Origin: Bactericera cockerelli
Lineage: Eukaryota; Arthropoda; Insecta; Hemiptera; Triozidae
DNA: 64,000 nucleotides
Direction: 5' to 3'
Assembly: GCA_024516035.1 (NCBI GenBank)
Contig: CM044961.1
Span: forward strand, 17,799,374 to 17,863,373
Shown: positions 20,833-29,115 of the stretch, one piece after another
Layout: each line of letters starts with the position of its first letter
Numbering within the stretch: position 1 is the first letter of the stretch
Position numbers and translations under genes: made by a program
The notes under the pieces: model-generated
The model's input: the letters and a program-made list of their open reading frames with translations, nothing else
Told to the model about the DNA's origin: nothing
Database searches by the model: none

Positions 20833-21333
20833 TTATTTAAAGAGAGGTTCGCACTCAAGACATGTATCTATTGGGATAATCTCTTCGTTGCAAGTATCAC
20901 ATGGTTCTACTATTATCAAAGGGGCATCCCCGCACTCATCACATAGTGGTTCTGGTATCATCTCCGCCTCGCACTCCACACAGGGTGGTTCTACAAGGTT
21001 CTCAGGGTAGCAATCATGACATGGTATTTCCGGAAACCTCCCATTCCCGCAAGTAAGACATGGTTCATCAGTAAACTTTGTTAACCAGGGTTCTGTAAAG
21101 TATTCTGTTTGCATAACGTTTTCTGTAAATGGTGTCAGCCAGTCATCTTCGCATTCATGACATGCTCTCCCGTTAATAGATGGAGTTGTAGATATTGTAA
21201 GATTCACTTTTACAGATGGAGGTGTAGATATTGCAGGATTGACCGATGGTGCTTGCCGAAGATCTTTCTCGAAACTCGGACCAAACATGGAGGTTGAAAT
21301 CACACTTAACAGAAAAACTGCCACGTTCTTCAT
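20833..21333 (-). CDS. Small secreted acidic protein with seven CxxC motifs
   Basis: 166 residues in one exon, ATG at 21333. Residues 1-18 (MKNVAVFLLSVISTSMFG) look like a signal peptide. After a Thr/Pro/Ser linker come seven CxxC motifs: CHEC, CLTC, CHDC, CVEC, CDEC, CDTC and CLEC. The last six recur every 14-17 residues in a P-C-x-x-C-acidic-hydrophobic-P pattern, so the C-terminal half is a degenerate tandem repeat. CxxC pairs can bind metal or form disulfides. With a signal peptide and acidic spacers, an extracellular structural, salivary or cuticle-like protein is possible. No known family is recognised. It is divergent from the repeat protein at 22827, 1.5 kb away. Confidence 0.65.
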   Translation of the reverse strand: MKNVAVFLLSVISTSMFGPSFEKDLRQAPSVNPAISTPPSVKVNLTISTTPSINGRACHECEDDWLTPFTENVMQTEYFTEPWLTKFTDEPCLTCGNGRFPEIPCHDCYPENLVEPPCVECEAEMIPEPLCDECGDAPLIIVEPCDTCNEEIIPIDTCLECEPLFK

Positions 21334-21689
21334 TGGGAGGAGGTAAGATGAATTCTCTTTAAATTTCGTTTAAAATGAGATGAGATTATACAAATTCAAA
21401 CTGAAGTCCAGAACTTTCCTCTCCTTGTTCACTGGGTGCTGACAACAACTCAATTGTTGTTCTTAAACAATATGGGAGCAAATAATTTATTTCCATTGAT
21501 TAAATACGTTGATAGAATTTTCACAAAAGTATCTGATTCCTAGAATAGTGCGTACTTACATTCGTGTAGTGCAAGCAGGTGTTGGTAATAAAATAATAAC
21601 TGATTTTTCCTGGAAATTGAATGAATAATGGTTTCACCTAGCTTAACTTAAATTTAATAGTGTTTCATAGTTCGGCCCTAATTATAATT

Positions 21690-21960
21690 ATTATTATTAT
21701 CATCTGACCTGGTTGTAGGGTTTCAGAGTAAACTCTATACAATTACCACTGTGACCTGATGAGACCTATTGTGACCAGTTGATTCCATTTAGTTTAATGT
21801 CCTCATTTGAGTCATTCAAAACGAGGATTTTACCCACATTAACCTCACCCAGACTAGGAACGGTAATACCGATAATTGGCCCGGTAATACCAGCCTAACG
21901 AGTTTGGAGGAACACAAATTTTCGACAGAAATTTCTGCCCAATCCGGGCAGAATTATAAA
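21690..21960 (-). repeat. SINE copy with AAT-type tail
   Basis: The body from 21705 (TCTGACCTGGTTG) matches 5490-5600, preceded by ATTATTATTATTATCA (the tail on minus). The right end GCCCAATCCGGGCAG resembles the tRNA-like head. Confidence 0.55.
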
Positions 21961-22769
21961 TCAGGATTAAATTTAGAATAAGCCAGACCACTCCTTCTCA
22001 AGTTTGTGTTTCAACCAAACACTGCTCTCTGTATCCTGATTGAGGGATAGTCACTAGTCAGGCTTATCTTAAATTTAATTCTGTTTTATAATTCGTCTCT
22101 TAGATTCATGTTCAGCTGCAGACATATTGATTAGGGAAATTCTGGCTGACGCAATCATCCTTGATGATGAAGTGTTTTATCACTTTAATAATTATACACT
22201 TACTTTTATTGTTGTTTTTCAACCCGCTCTCTGAATTCCTTTGTCTAGGTTGGTACTTACCTAGCATCTGTGATTTTTTGGGGTTTTAAAAAATTCAGGA
22301 AAATATTTTTACCAAACTGCATAGCTTTATAATCAAAAGAACAGGAGATGCTCGTATATTATGAGTGTGTGAAAAACCAGGTGAAATAACTTGGCCTGGC
22401 GCACTACTAAGCGTTCAGATTACAAAATAATGATATTAAATTTACTGAATAGGTATCACACGCAATAATAGTATGTATGTAGAAATGATGTTATTTTTAT
22501 AATAATATTTACCCAATATACAATTATACATATCATCAGCAATATCAGAAAGTTATTAGGCAATATTAAGTTGATTATTGTAAATTTTGAGAAATCGATT
22601 AGTTAATACTTACCAGAAAAACTAATGCTGAATAAATATTGAATTTCTTAGTAGTAGTACCTACTAGTAGTTATTTTATAGGAAAATTTCTAACAGACGA
22701 GTCTCTAAAAATCAGTCCTTTAAAATTAATACCTATCTTTTTTTTCTTTCGTTTTTCAACTATTTGTAG
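21961..22769. promoter_or_regulatory. Intergenic region between divergent secreted genes
   Basis: AT-rich. A run TTTTTTTTCTTTCGTTTTTC followed by AACTATTTGTAG ending at 22769 is a good splice-acceptor candidate, which implies a leader exon upstream for the plus-strand gene. Direct repeats around TTAAATTTAAT at about 21645 and 22070 flank the SINE region. Confidence 0.35.
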
Positions 22770-22826
22770 AAATATTATTTGACAGATTGTTTTTTATCCT
22801 GTGTAAAAAGATTTACTTTTAAAATT

Positions 22827-25007
22827 ATGAAGCAATCAATCATGATCTTTTCATTGGTATTTTTAATGTCATTGATGACTAATTTTTGTGCTGGAAATCA
22901 GATAACCAGACGTCTTGTAGAAAATCAAACAAAATATACGTCGGAAAAACACTATCCTCAACAATATAGAGACTCAATTGCTCAACAAAATACCAACTTA
23001 CTTAATAAAAATACCAACTTACTTAATCAACAGCTTTTACTTCTTCAAAAAATTAGCAGCTCACTTCTCGGAAAATTTAGCCGTGTGAAATTAAGAAGGA
23101 AACCAAAATTTAAAACATCAAGAGCGGACTCAATAAAGAAAGTACCCTCACGTAATAAGCTATTAGAACAGTTAAAGAAACTGAAAAATGGACAGAATGG
23201 ACAGCAAAGTAAGCCAATTCTGGTTCATACAAACGGTACAGAGCCTGAGAGTTCTCTTCATGAATCATCTCAAAGTAAAGTTCCTCACGTTCCTGAAAAG
23301 GTAAACGCCCGTTCCAATCAAAATCTTGCCTGTGAAAAATCAGAAGAAGAATGTTTCAGGGAGGTTGAGGATCTTCTTGAATATTCTGAACTTCAACACA
23401 AAGAAAAATCTGACTATTACCAAAGTGTAAACAATCGACCAAAACTAGTACCAGATGGTTTCCAGATTCTAGGTAGTTCCCCACATCATGGAAATCTCGC
23501 CTGTGGAAAATCAGAAGAAGAATGTGCAAAAGAAGTTGATCAGCTCTTAGGAAACAATATTAATGAGCACCATCAGCTAGCACATAAACAAAAACCAGTG
23601 AAATGTGTAGATGGATTAAATGGTTGTGGTGATTTCCAAATTCTAGGTGGTTCCCCAAATCATGGAAATCTCGATTTCCAAATTCAAGGTAGTTCCCCAC
23701 ATCATGGAAATCTCGCCTGTGGAAAATCAGAAGAAGAATGTGCAAAAGAAGTTGATCAGCTCTTAGGAAACAATATTAATGAGCACCATCAGCTAGCACA
23801 TAAACAAAAACCAGTGAAATGTGTAGATGGATTAAATGGTTGTGGTGATTTCCAAATTCTAGGTGGTTCCCCAAATCATGGAAATCTCGATTTCCAAATT
23901 CAAGGTAGTTCCCCAAATCATGGAAATCTCGCATGTGGAAAATCAGAAGAAGAATGTGCAAAAGAAGTTGATCAGCTCTTAGGAAACAATTATCATGAGT
24001 ACCATCAACTAGCACATAAACAAAAACCAGTGAAATGTGTAGATGGATTAAATGGTTGTGGTGATTTCCAAATTCTAGGTGGTTCCCCAAATCATGGAAA
24101 TCTCGATTTCCAAATTCAAGGTAGTTCCCCAAATCATGGAAATCTCGCCTGTGGGAAATCAGAAGAAGAATGTGCAAAAGAAGTTGATCAGCTCTTAGGA
24201 AACAATTATCATGAGCACCATCAATTAGCACATAAACCAAAACCAGTGAAATGTGTAGATGGATTAAATGGTTGTGATGATTTCCAAATTCTAGGTGGTT
24301 CCCCATATCATGGAAATTCCGATTTCCAAATTCAAGGTAGTTCCTTAAATAATGGAAATCTCGCCTGTGGCAAATCAGAAGAAGAATGTGCAAAAGAAGT
24401 TGATCAGCTCTTAGGAAACAATTATCATGAGCACCATCAACTAGCACATAAACCAAAACCAGTGAAATGTGTAGATGGATTAAATGGTTGTGATGATTAC
24501 CAAATTCTAGTTGGTTCCCCATATCATGGAAATCCCGATTTCCAAATTCAAGGTGGTTCCCCATATCATGGAAATCTCGCATGTGGCAAATCAGAAGAAG
24601 AATGTGCAAAAGAAGTTGATCAGCTCTTAGGAAACAATTATCAGGAGCACCATCAATCAGCACATAAACAAGAACCAGTGAAATGTGTAGATGGATTAGA
24701 TGGTTGTGATGATTTCCAAATTCTAGGTAGTTCCCCAAGTCATGGAAATCTCGCATGTGACAAATCGGAAGAAGAGTGTGCAAAAGAAGTTTATGAGCTC
24801 TTAGGAAACGATTATCATGAGTATCATCAAGTAGCACATAAACCAAAACCACTGAAATGTATAGATGAATATTATGACGGTTGTGATGATAAAGATTTCC
24901 AGATTCTAGGCAGTTCCCCAAATCATGGAAAACTCGAATGTGGCAAAACAGAAGAAGAGTGCGCTGGAGAAGTTGATGACGGAAAAGTTGATGACGAATA
25001 CTATTAG
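22827..25007 (+). CDS. Secreted protein with 72-residue, four-Cys tandem repeats
   Basis: 726 residues from ATG at 22827, the first ATG in frame. Residues 1-24 (MKQSIMIFSLVFLMSLMTNF, then CAGN) form a signal peptide. Residues 25-165 are Gln/Lys/Asn-rich and basic. From about residue 165 onward the protein is built of tandem units starting ACGKSEEECAKEVDQLLGNN, then HHQLAHKQKPVKCVDGLNGC and DFQILGGSPNHGN. Five units are exactly 72 residues (216 bp) and nearly identical in DNA. One divergent unit precedes them, and two divergent units plus a fragment follow. Each unit has four Cys and an internal duplicated DFQIxGxSPxHGN segment. The C-terminus is acidic. I do not recognise the family; salivary, silk-like or eggshell secretion are all open. 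Confidence 0.8.
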   Translation: MKQSIMIFSLVFLMSLMTNFCAGNQITRRLVENQTKYTSEKHYPQQYRDSIAQQNTNLLNKNTNLLNQQLLLLQKISSSLLGKFSRVKLRRKPKFKTSRADSIKKVPSRNKLLEQLKKLKNGQNGQQSKPILVHTNGTEPESSLHESSQSKVPHVPEKVNARSNQNLACEKSEEECFREVEDLLEYSELQHKEKSDYYQSVNNRPKLVPDGFQILGSSPHHGNLACGKSEEECAKEVDQLLGNNINEHHQLAHKQKPVKCVDGLNGCGDFQILGGSPNHGNLDFQIQGSSPHHGNLACGKSEEECAKEVDQLLGNNINEHHQLAHKQKPVKCVDGLNGCGDFQILGGSPNHGNLDFQIQGSSPNHGNLACGKSEEECAKEVDQLLGNNYHEYHQLAHKQKPVKCVDGLNGCGDFQILGGSPNHGNLDFQIQGSSPNHGNLACGKSEEECAKEVDQLLGNNYHEHHQLAHKPKPVKCVDGLNGCDDFQILGGSPYHGNSDFQIQGSSLNNGNLACGKSEEECAKEVDQLLGNNYHEHHQLAHKPKPVKCVDGLNGCDDYQILVGSPYHGNPDFQIQGGSPYHGNLACGKSEEECAKEVDQLLGNNYQEHHQSAHKQEPVKCVDGLDGCDDFQILGSSPSHGNLACDKSEEECAKEVYELLGNDYHEYHQVAHKPKPLKCIDEYYDGCDDKDFQILGSSPNHGKLECGKTEEECAGEVDDGKVDDEYY

Positions 25008-25565
25008 ACGTGGCCACAATTAAACATTATACAGGGTGTTTGAAAAAAAAAACTTGCCACCCCTAAAAACTTGATAACCGTTTGGAAGTTGGAAAAACGC
25101 AAAAACACGTACTTCTTATATTTAAGGGGAACCTTATTTTAATCTAAACTGCTTCCCAAGAAATCGAATTTGATCGATGTATTAGCATTGTTGCCACTTA
25201 GGAATAAAGACGGAAATTTGTTCTAAATAAGTAATCAAAAAAATATACAGAAGAAAACTGATGTTTTTATTTCCATTTATGATAGTGAAATGTCCTAAAA
25301 AATTATGTGATTAGCTATACGCTATAGTTAGTAGTCAAAAGGAAAACTGTTTTTTTTACGGATATCGCATCCATTTAAACAAGATCGCGGGTATAATAAA
25401 AACTAGATTTAAATAAATAAAAAAAATCCTTAAAATTAAATCCTAAATAGTAAAAAGATCACATTTACTTAATTGGTCTAGGGTTGTATTGAAAAGGTCA
25501 TGCCCCACATCACTGGCTTTATTACCCATGGCCTGAAGTCTTTGCATTGGCGAAAATCCCCGTCT
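25008..25565. other. 3' flank; mariner-like terminus word
   Basis: TATACAGGGTGTTTGAAAAA near 25030 resembles a Tc1/mariner-type terminal repeat, but no matching end was found. Otherwise AT-rich with no features. Confidence 0.3.
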
Positions 25566-25758
25566 GTCCGGGTAGCTCAGTGGTAAAGGCAGCACTATGT
25601 GAACCAAGAGAATCCAGATGTCGTGGGTTCGAAACCCAGTCGGGACATGACAAGTTATCCTCCCATTTGGGATTTTTACCACATAATAATGCGTCTTGGG
25701 CTTACTGCCGGAATAATGGGACTTTAATAGTCTTAATCGGGCAGTATAAATAAGGCGA

Positions 25759-25760
<2 letters not shown>
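25566..25760 (+). mobile_element. tRNA-derived SINE ending in (ATT)n
   Basis: The head GTCCGGGTAGCTCAGTGGTA and GTGGGTTCGAAACCCAGTC has A and B boxes. The body (CTCCCATTTGGGATTTTTACC, GGGCTTACTGCCGGAATAATG) matches the inverted copy at 15565-15767. It ends AAATAAGGCGAT directly joined to the (ATT)n at 25758-25794, which is also the 3' junction of the retrotransposon copy E10. The recurrence of body plus tail shows this is a SINE and not a functional tRNA gene. Confidence 0.8.

Positions 25761-25794
<34 letters not shown>
25758..25794. repeat. (ATT)n microsatellite, left border of the nest
   Basis: About 12 ATT units, shared between the SINE tail (left) and the 3' end of copy E10 (right). Confidence 0.95.
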
Positions 25795-25842
25795 GTTTGA
25801 TTTAATTCTCAGGTTTTTTCCTGGATATCTTTATGATAATGT

Positions 25843-25858
25843 ACGGGATTTCTCCAAG
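25843..25858 (-). promoter_or_regulatory. 3'UTR hairpin of E10
   Basis: The minus strand reads CTTGGAGAAATCCCGT: stem GGA/TCC closing a GAAA loop. One of eight such hairpins in the nest. Confidence 0.5.
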
Positions 25859-25866
25859 CACAATCA

Positions 25867-26761
25867 TCATTCATGACTCAAAAATTTTCTGACAATTCTG
25901 GTGGTATTCAGTATAACAGCTTTCTGCATTAGTTTGTAAAGGTTCTTCGATAGCTCCAGTATCTCCATACTCTTGTGTAGTTCTTTTGGTATTACTCCTG
26001 TGGTTGAAATGACAATAGGTATTATTTTTACTGAGTTAAGCTGCCACATTTTCTTTATTTCATCTGCTAGTTCCATGTACTTTCTCTTTTTTTCTGCTAT
26101 TGTGTTGATAACATTGTGTGTGTTAGGGATTGCAATGTCAATTATGTAAGCTTCTTTTAAGATTTTATCTCTCACCACTATATCTGGTTTATTACAAGCA
26201 ATACTGCGATCAGTCAAGATCGATCTATCGTAATATATGATGTATTTGTTTGTTTGTATTACTGGTGGTGCTTCGTACTTGTAATATGGAACTTTTTCTT
26301 TTTCTTTTCTTGATATTACTCCCAATTTGTTGCATATGTTTTGGTGTAGTATAGCAGCCACTTGGTTATAACGATAAAGGTAGTCATTTTGGGACATGAG
26401 ACTGCATCCTGAAGTTATATGTTGAATCGTTTCAGGTTTTTCACGACATTTTCGGCATCTGTCATCTCTAACGTTTGGATCCTTTACAATGTATTTCAAA
26501 TAATTCTTGGTTTTTATAACTTGATCTTGTATGGCGATAGCAAATCCCTCAGTTTCCGGAAACAATTCCCCACTCCTGAGCCATGCGTTCGACGCTTCAA
26601 TGTCGACATGAGGTTGGTCCAGTTCGTGGGGGTGTCTCCCGTGTAAGATCTTTGCTCGCCAGTCTTGATGTTTTTCCTGATTGCTGTATATTTTCTCATT
26701 CGGTTGTTCTATTTCTTCTGAGAGATTTAAAGGGGTGTAAGAGTGATCTGATGTGCATATA

Positions 26762-26763
<2 letters not shown>
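25867..26763 (-). pseudogene. E10: 5'-truncated R4/Dong-like retrotransposon, C-terminal part
   Basis: Open from the microsatellite at 26763 to a stop at 25867 (about 298 codons). It retains the YTPLNLS segment, WLRSGELFPETEGF, the zinc motif CRKCREKPETIQHITSGC, and the endonuclease core (KPDIVVRDK...IIDIAIP, KKRKYMELADEIKKMW). The whole reverse transcriptase is missing. It is most similar by eye to E8 (37200-40949). Truncation at the 5' end with microsatellite on both sides fits abortive target-primed reverse transcription into (ATT)n. Confidence 0.85.

Positions 26764-26808
<45 letters not shown>
26763..26808. repeat. (ATT)n microsatellite
   Basis: About 15 ATT units between E10 and the plus-strand APE LINE. 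Confidence 0.95.
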
Positions 26809-26810
<2 letters not shown>

Positions 26811-27127
26811 GATCTCTCGAAATGATCAGTCGATTGTTTTTCGCTCCCATTCATTTTTAATTAATAATGGTGTTTTTCATGTATTTTGAATTTGAAAAAG
26901 ATAAATATGTACAGTTAATTTTTTTCTTTATAATGGTGTAATCAGTTTCTGATAAAACCATAGATTAAAAAAGTTTTCATTGTTTATATAAATATCTTTT
27001 ACGCTAAAGTTTCATTTCTTATCAGATATCTGAATTTGATACGAGTGATACATTGACCTCTTAGGTCCCAGTGGTAAATTTCATCACTCAAATCTATTTT
27101 ATAACATGTGTTGAGTGAACACGTATT

Positions 27128-28318
27128 ATGTCCAACTGTGGTAAATGTTCGGTGCCAGTCACCCAGGAGGCAGGCTACACCAAGTGCTACGGCTGTCAGA
27201 CTCGCTACCATTTCCAATGTTCCCTGAAGCTGTCTACTTGGAAAGCAAAAAGTCAGAAACTGAAAGAGGAGTGGAGATGCGAGAATTGCAGGAAATCTGA
27301 CCCATCTCTGCAGGCTGAAGCTGAAGATCCTCCTGGTGAGTCATCTGAAGAGTTGGAAAATATTCTGAAACCTCTCTTTCAACAATATGTGAAGACCAAT
27401 TCTACTGCTTTGGTCACTCTTGAATCCAATCTGAAGGGTCATGTGAGCACTGTGCATAACAACACAGACAAACTGGTTCACGCACTTATTAGCAAAATTG
27501 ATGAAGTCTTTCACACGCTAAAATCTGTTCATGCTTCCCAGAAGCAGCTCTCTGACGAAAATGCTCAGCTCAAGGCAGAGTTGAGTTTGGCACATGAAAA
27601 AATTGGTACACTTGAACTGAAGATGCAGAATAGCATGCAATCAGCTCCTCTTACTTATGCCAAGACCTTAGAGTCAGTGTCACGTCAATCTAATGAGAAT
27701 CCCAAGCACACAGGTAATCATACCAAGCAACATGTCATGCTCTCTGCTGCTGGTGCTGAGACTCGGGCTCGAGGTCCAAGTCCGGGGGTTCGATCTTCTC
27801 CACGCTTGGCTGCATCAGGGGCGGCGGGTGCAAGGGGGCCTCCTCCTAGCATCACTGTTCCCCCGGGACACGCTGATCAATCATCTTCTTCTTCTGCTCA
27901 TGATTCTGAATGGAAGCAAGTAGTCTCCAACAGGCAGCGCGGCCGCAATCGAGTGGAACCCAAGATAGGAACCAAACCTCAACCTGTACTCGAGGCGTCC
28001 TCTACCCCCATGGTGAGACCCAACCCGCCCAAGACTTCTGCGCTCTTCGTGAGTCGGTTCCTGCCGGAGGTAACTATTCAAAATATCAAGGATATTGTCA
28101 CAAGTTCTGAACTTAACCTCTCTCACCTGAAGATTTCAAAGATTAAAACCAGGTATCAAGAATCCTACTCATCTTTTCACGTTGAAGTTTTGTCGACTGA
28201 CTTCGCCAAAATTGATGATGTGAGTATCTGGCCTGATGGATGTCTCATTAAACCTTACCATGGGTTCCTCAGACCCACTATTGTCTTATCTGAAGAAACG
28301 CCCACTACTGATAAATAA
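27128..28318 (+). CDS. LINE ORF1 protein with N-terminal PHD finger
   Basis: 396 residues. Residues 4-53 have a Cys4-His-Cys3 zinc-finger layout (CGKC at 4-7, CYGC, H-F-Q-C, CENC), a PHD-type finger. Residues about 80-190 are helical/coiled coil (SQKQLSDENAQLKAELSLAH). Residues 200-300 are low complexity. The C-terminal part (ALFVSRFLPEVTIQNIKDIV ... SSFHVEVLSTDF ... WPDGCLIKPYHGF) matches the conserved C-terminal domain of ORF1 proteins in Jockey/CR1-group LINEs. ORF1 proteins bind the element RNA. The stop overlaps the ORF2 start as TAATG (28316-28320), suggesting termination-reinitiation. Confidence 0.85.
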   Translation: MSNCGKCSVPVTQEAGYTKCYGCQTRYHFQCSLKLSTWKAKSQKLKEEWRCENCRKSDPSLQAEAEDPPGESSEELENILKPLFQQYVKTNSTALVTLESNLKGHVSTVHNNTDKLVHALISKIDEVFHTLKSVHASQKQLSDENAQLKAELSLAHEKIGTLELKMQNSMQSAPLTYAKTLESVSRQSNENPKHTGNHTKQHVMLSAAGAETRARGPSPGVRSSPRLAASGAAGARGPPPSITVPPGHADQSSSSSAHDSEWKQVVSNRQRGRNRVEPKIGTKPQPVLEASSTPMVRPNPPKTSALFVSRFLPEVTIQNIKDIVTSSELNLSHLKISKIKTRYQESYSSFHVEVLSTDFAKIDDVSIWPDGCLIKPYHGFLRPTIVLSEETPTTDK

Positions 28319-29115
28319 TGAATAACTTGAAAATCTACTATCAGAATTGTAGAGGTCTAAGGACCAAAATGTCTGAATTTTATGCAAATATTATTGGTTG
28401 CAATTATGACATAGTAATACTTAGCGAGACTTGGCTTAATGATAGGTATAATAGTTATTGTTATTTTCCTAATAATTACTTTGTTTTCCGGAAAGATAGG
28501 CTAGCACCTAACTCTGATGCAGACATAAGGGGAGGGGGGTGTCTTATTTCCATAGATAAAAAGTACAATGTACATCGTAGATTTGACTTGGATTTTAATG
28601 GGATAGAGAGTGTTTGGATCGAAGTGAAACTCAATTCAGATTGCACTCTTCTTATAGGTAACCATTACCTTCCCCCTCAAATCGGGACTGATATTTTGGA
28701 AAAATACAGCACATTTTTACTTGAAAATATTGATTTATCTCTGTATAAGATATTATGTCTGGGGGATTTTAATATTCCCAATTTTAACTGGGATACCGGT
28801 ATTAGTGCTAATAGCAACTCACACATAAGAAGGAAATCTGAAATTATTTATGAATTATTTTGTAATTTAAATATTGTTCAACAGAACTTCCTTAAGATTA
28901 ATCCTTATGATAACTTACTGGACTTGGTGTGTTCTAATTTTTCCAGTGAAGTTAATATAGACTTTGAAGAAGAACTGGTTAGCATTGATGCCCAGCACCC
29001 TAGTCTCCTCATCTCTTTATCAATACCTGTCTTTAATAATAATTCATTTGTACCTATAGTAAAAAAAAAACTTTACCAGGGGGGATTTTGTCGGTTTGTA
29101 CAATTTCTTGTCTGA
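28318..29115 (+). CDS. LINE ORF2, apurinic-type endonuclease part (before frameshift)
   Basis: 265 codons of an endonuclease/exonuclease/phosphatase fold. It begins with IYYQNCRGLRTK, has the catalytic Glu in ILSETWL, an GDFNIPNFNWD motif with the catalytic Asp/Asn near residue 150, LLDLVCSNF, and a final AQHPSLL holding the His. It nicks target DNA to prime reverse transcription. The frame is lost after position 29079, where a G6 run appears to carry one base too many compared with the downstream frame; translation then ends at 29115. Confidence 0.8.
   Translation: MNNLKIYYQNCRGLRTKMSEFYANIIGCNYDIVILSETWLNDRYNSYCYFPNNYFVFRKDRLAPNSDADIRGGGCLISIDKKYNVHRRFDLDFNGIESVWIEVKLNSDCTLLIGNHYLPPQIGTDILEKYSTFLLENIDLSLYKILCLGDFNIPNFNWDTGISANSNSHIRRKSEIIYELFCNLNIVQQNFLKINPYDNLLDLVCSNFSSEVNIDFEEELVSIDAQHPSLLISLSIPVFNNNSFVPIVKKKLYQGGFCRFVQFLV

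Noticed and set aside
23776..25017. 413-codon minus-strand open frame with HDLGNYLEFGN repeats
   Set aside because: Exact antisense of the 216-bp repeats; the lack of stops follows from the repeat unit. No signal peptide, while the plus strand has one.
25568..25648. Possible functional tRNA gene
   Set aside because: A and B boxes are good, but the acceptor stem is imperfect and the same head plus body recurs at 15565-15767 with a TSD, so it is a SINE.
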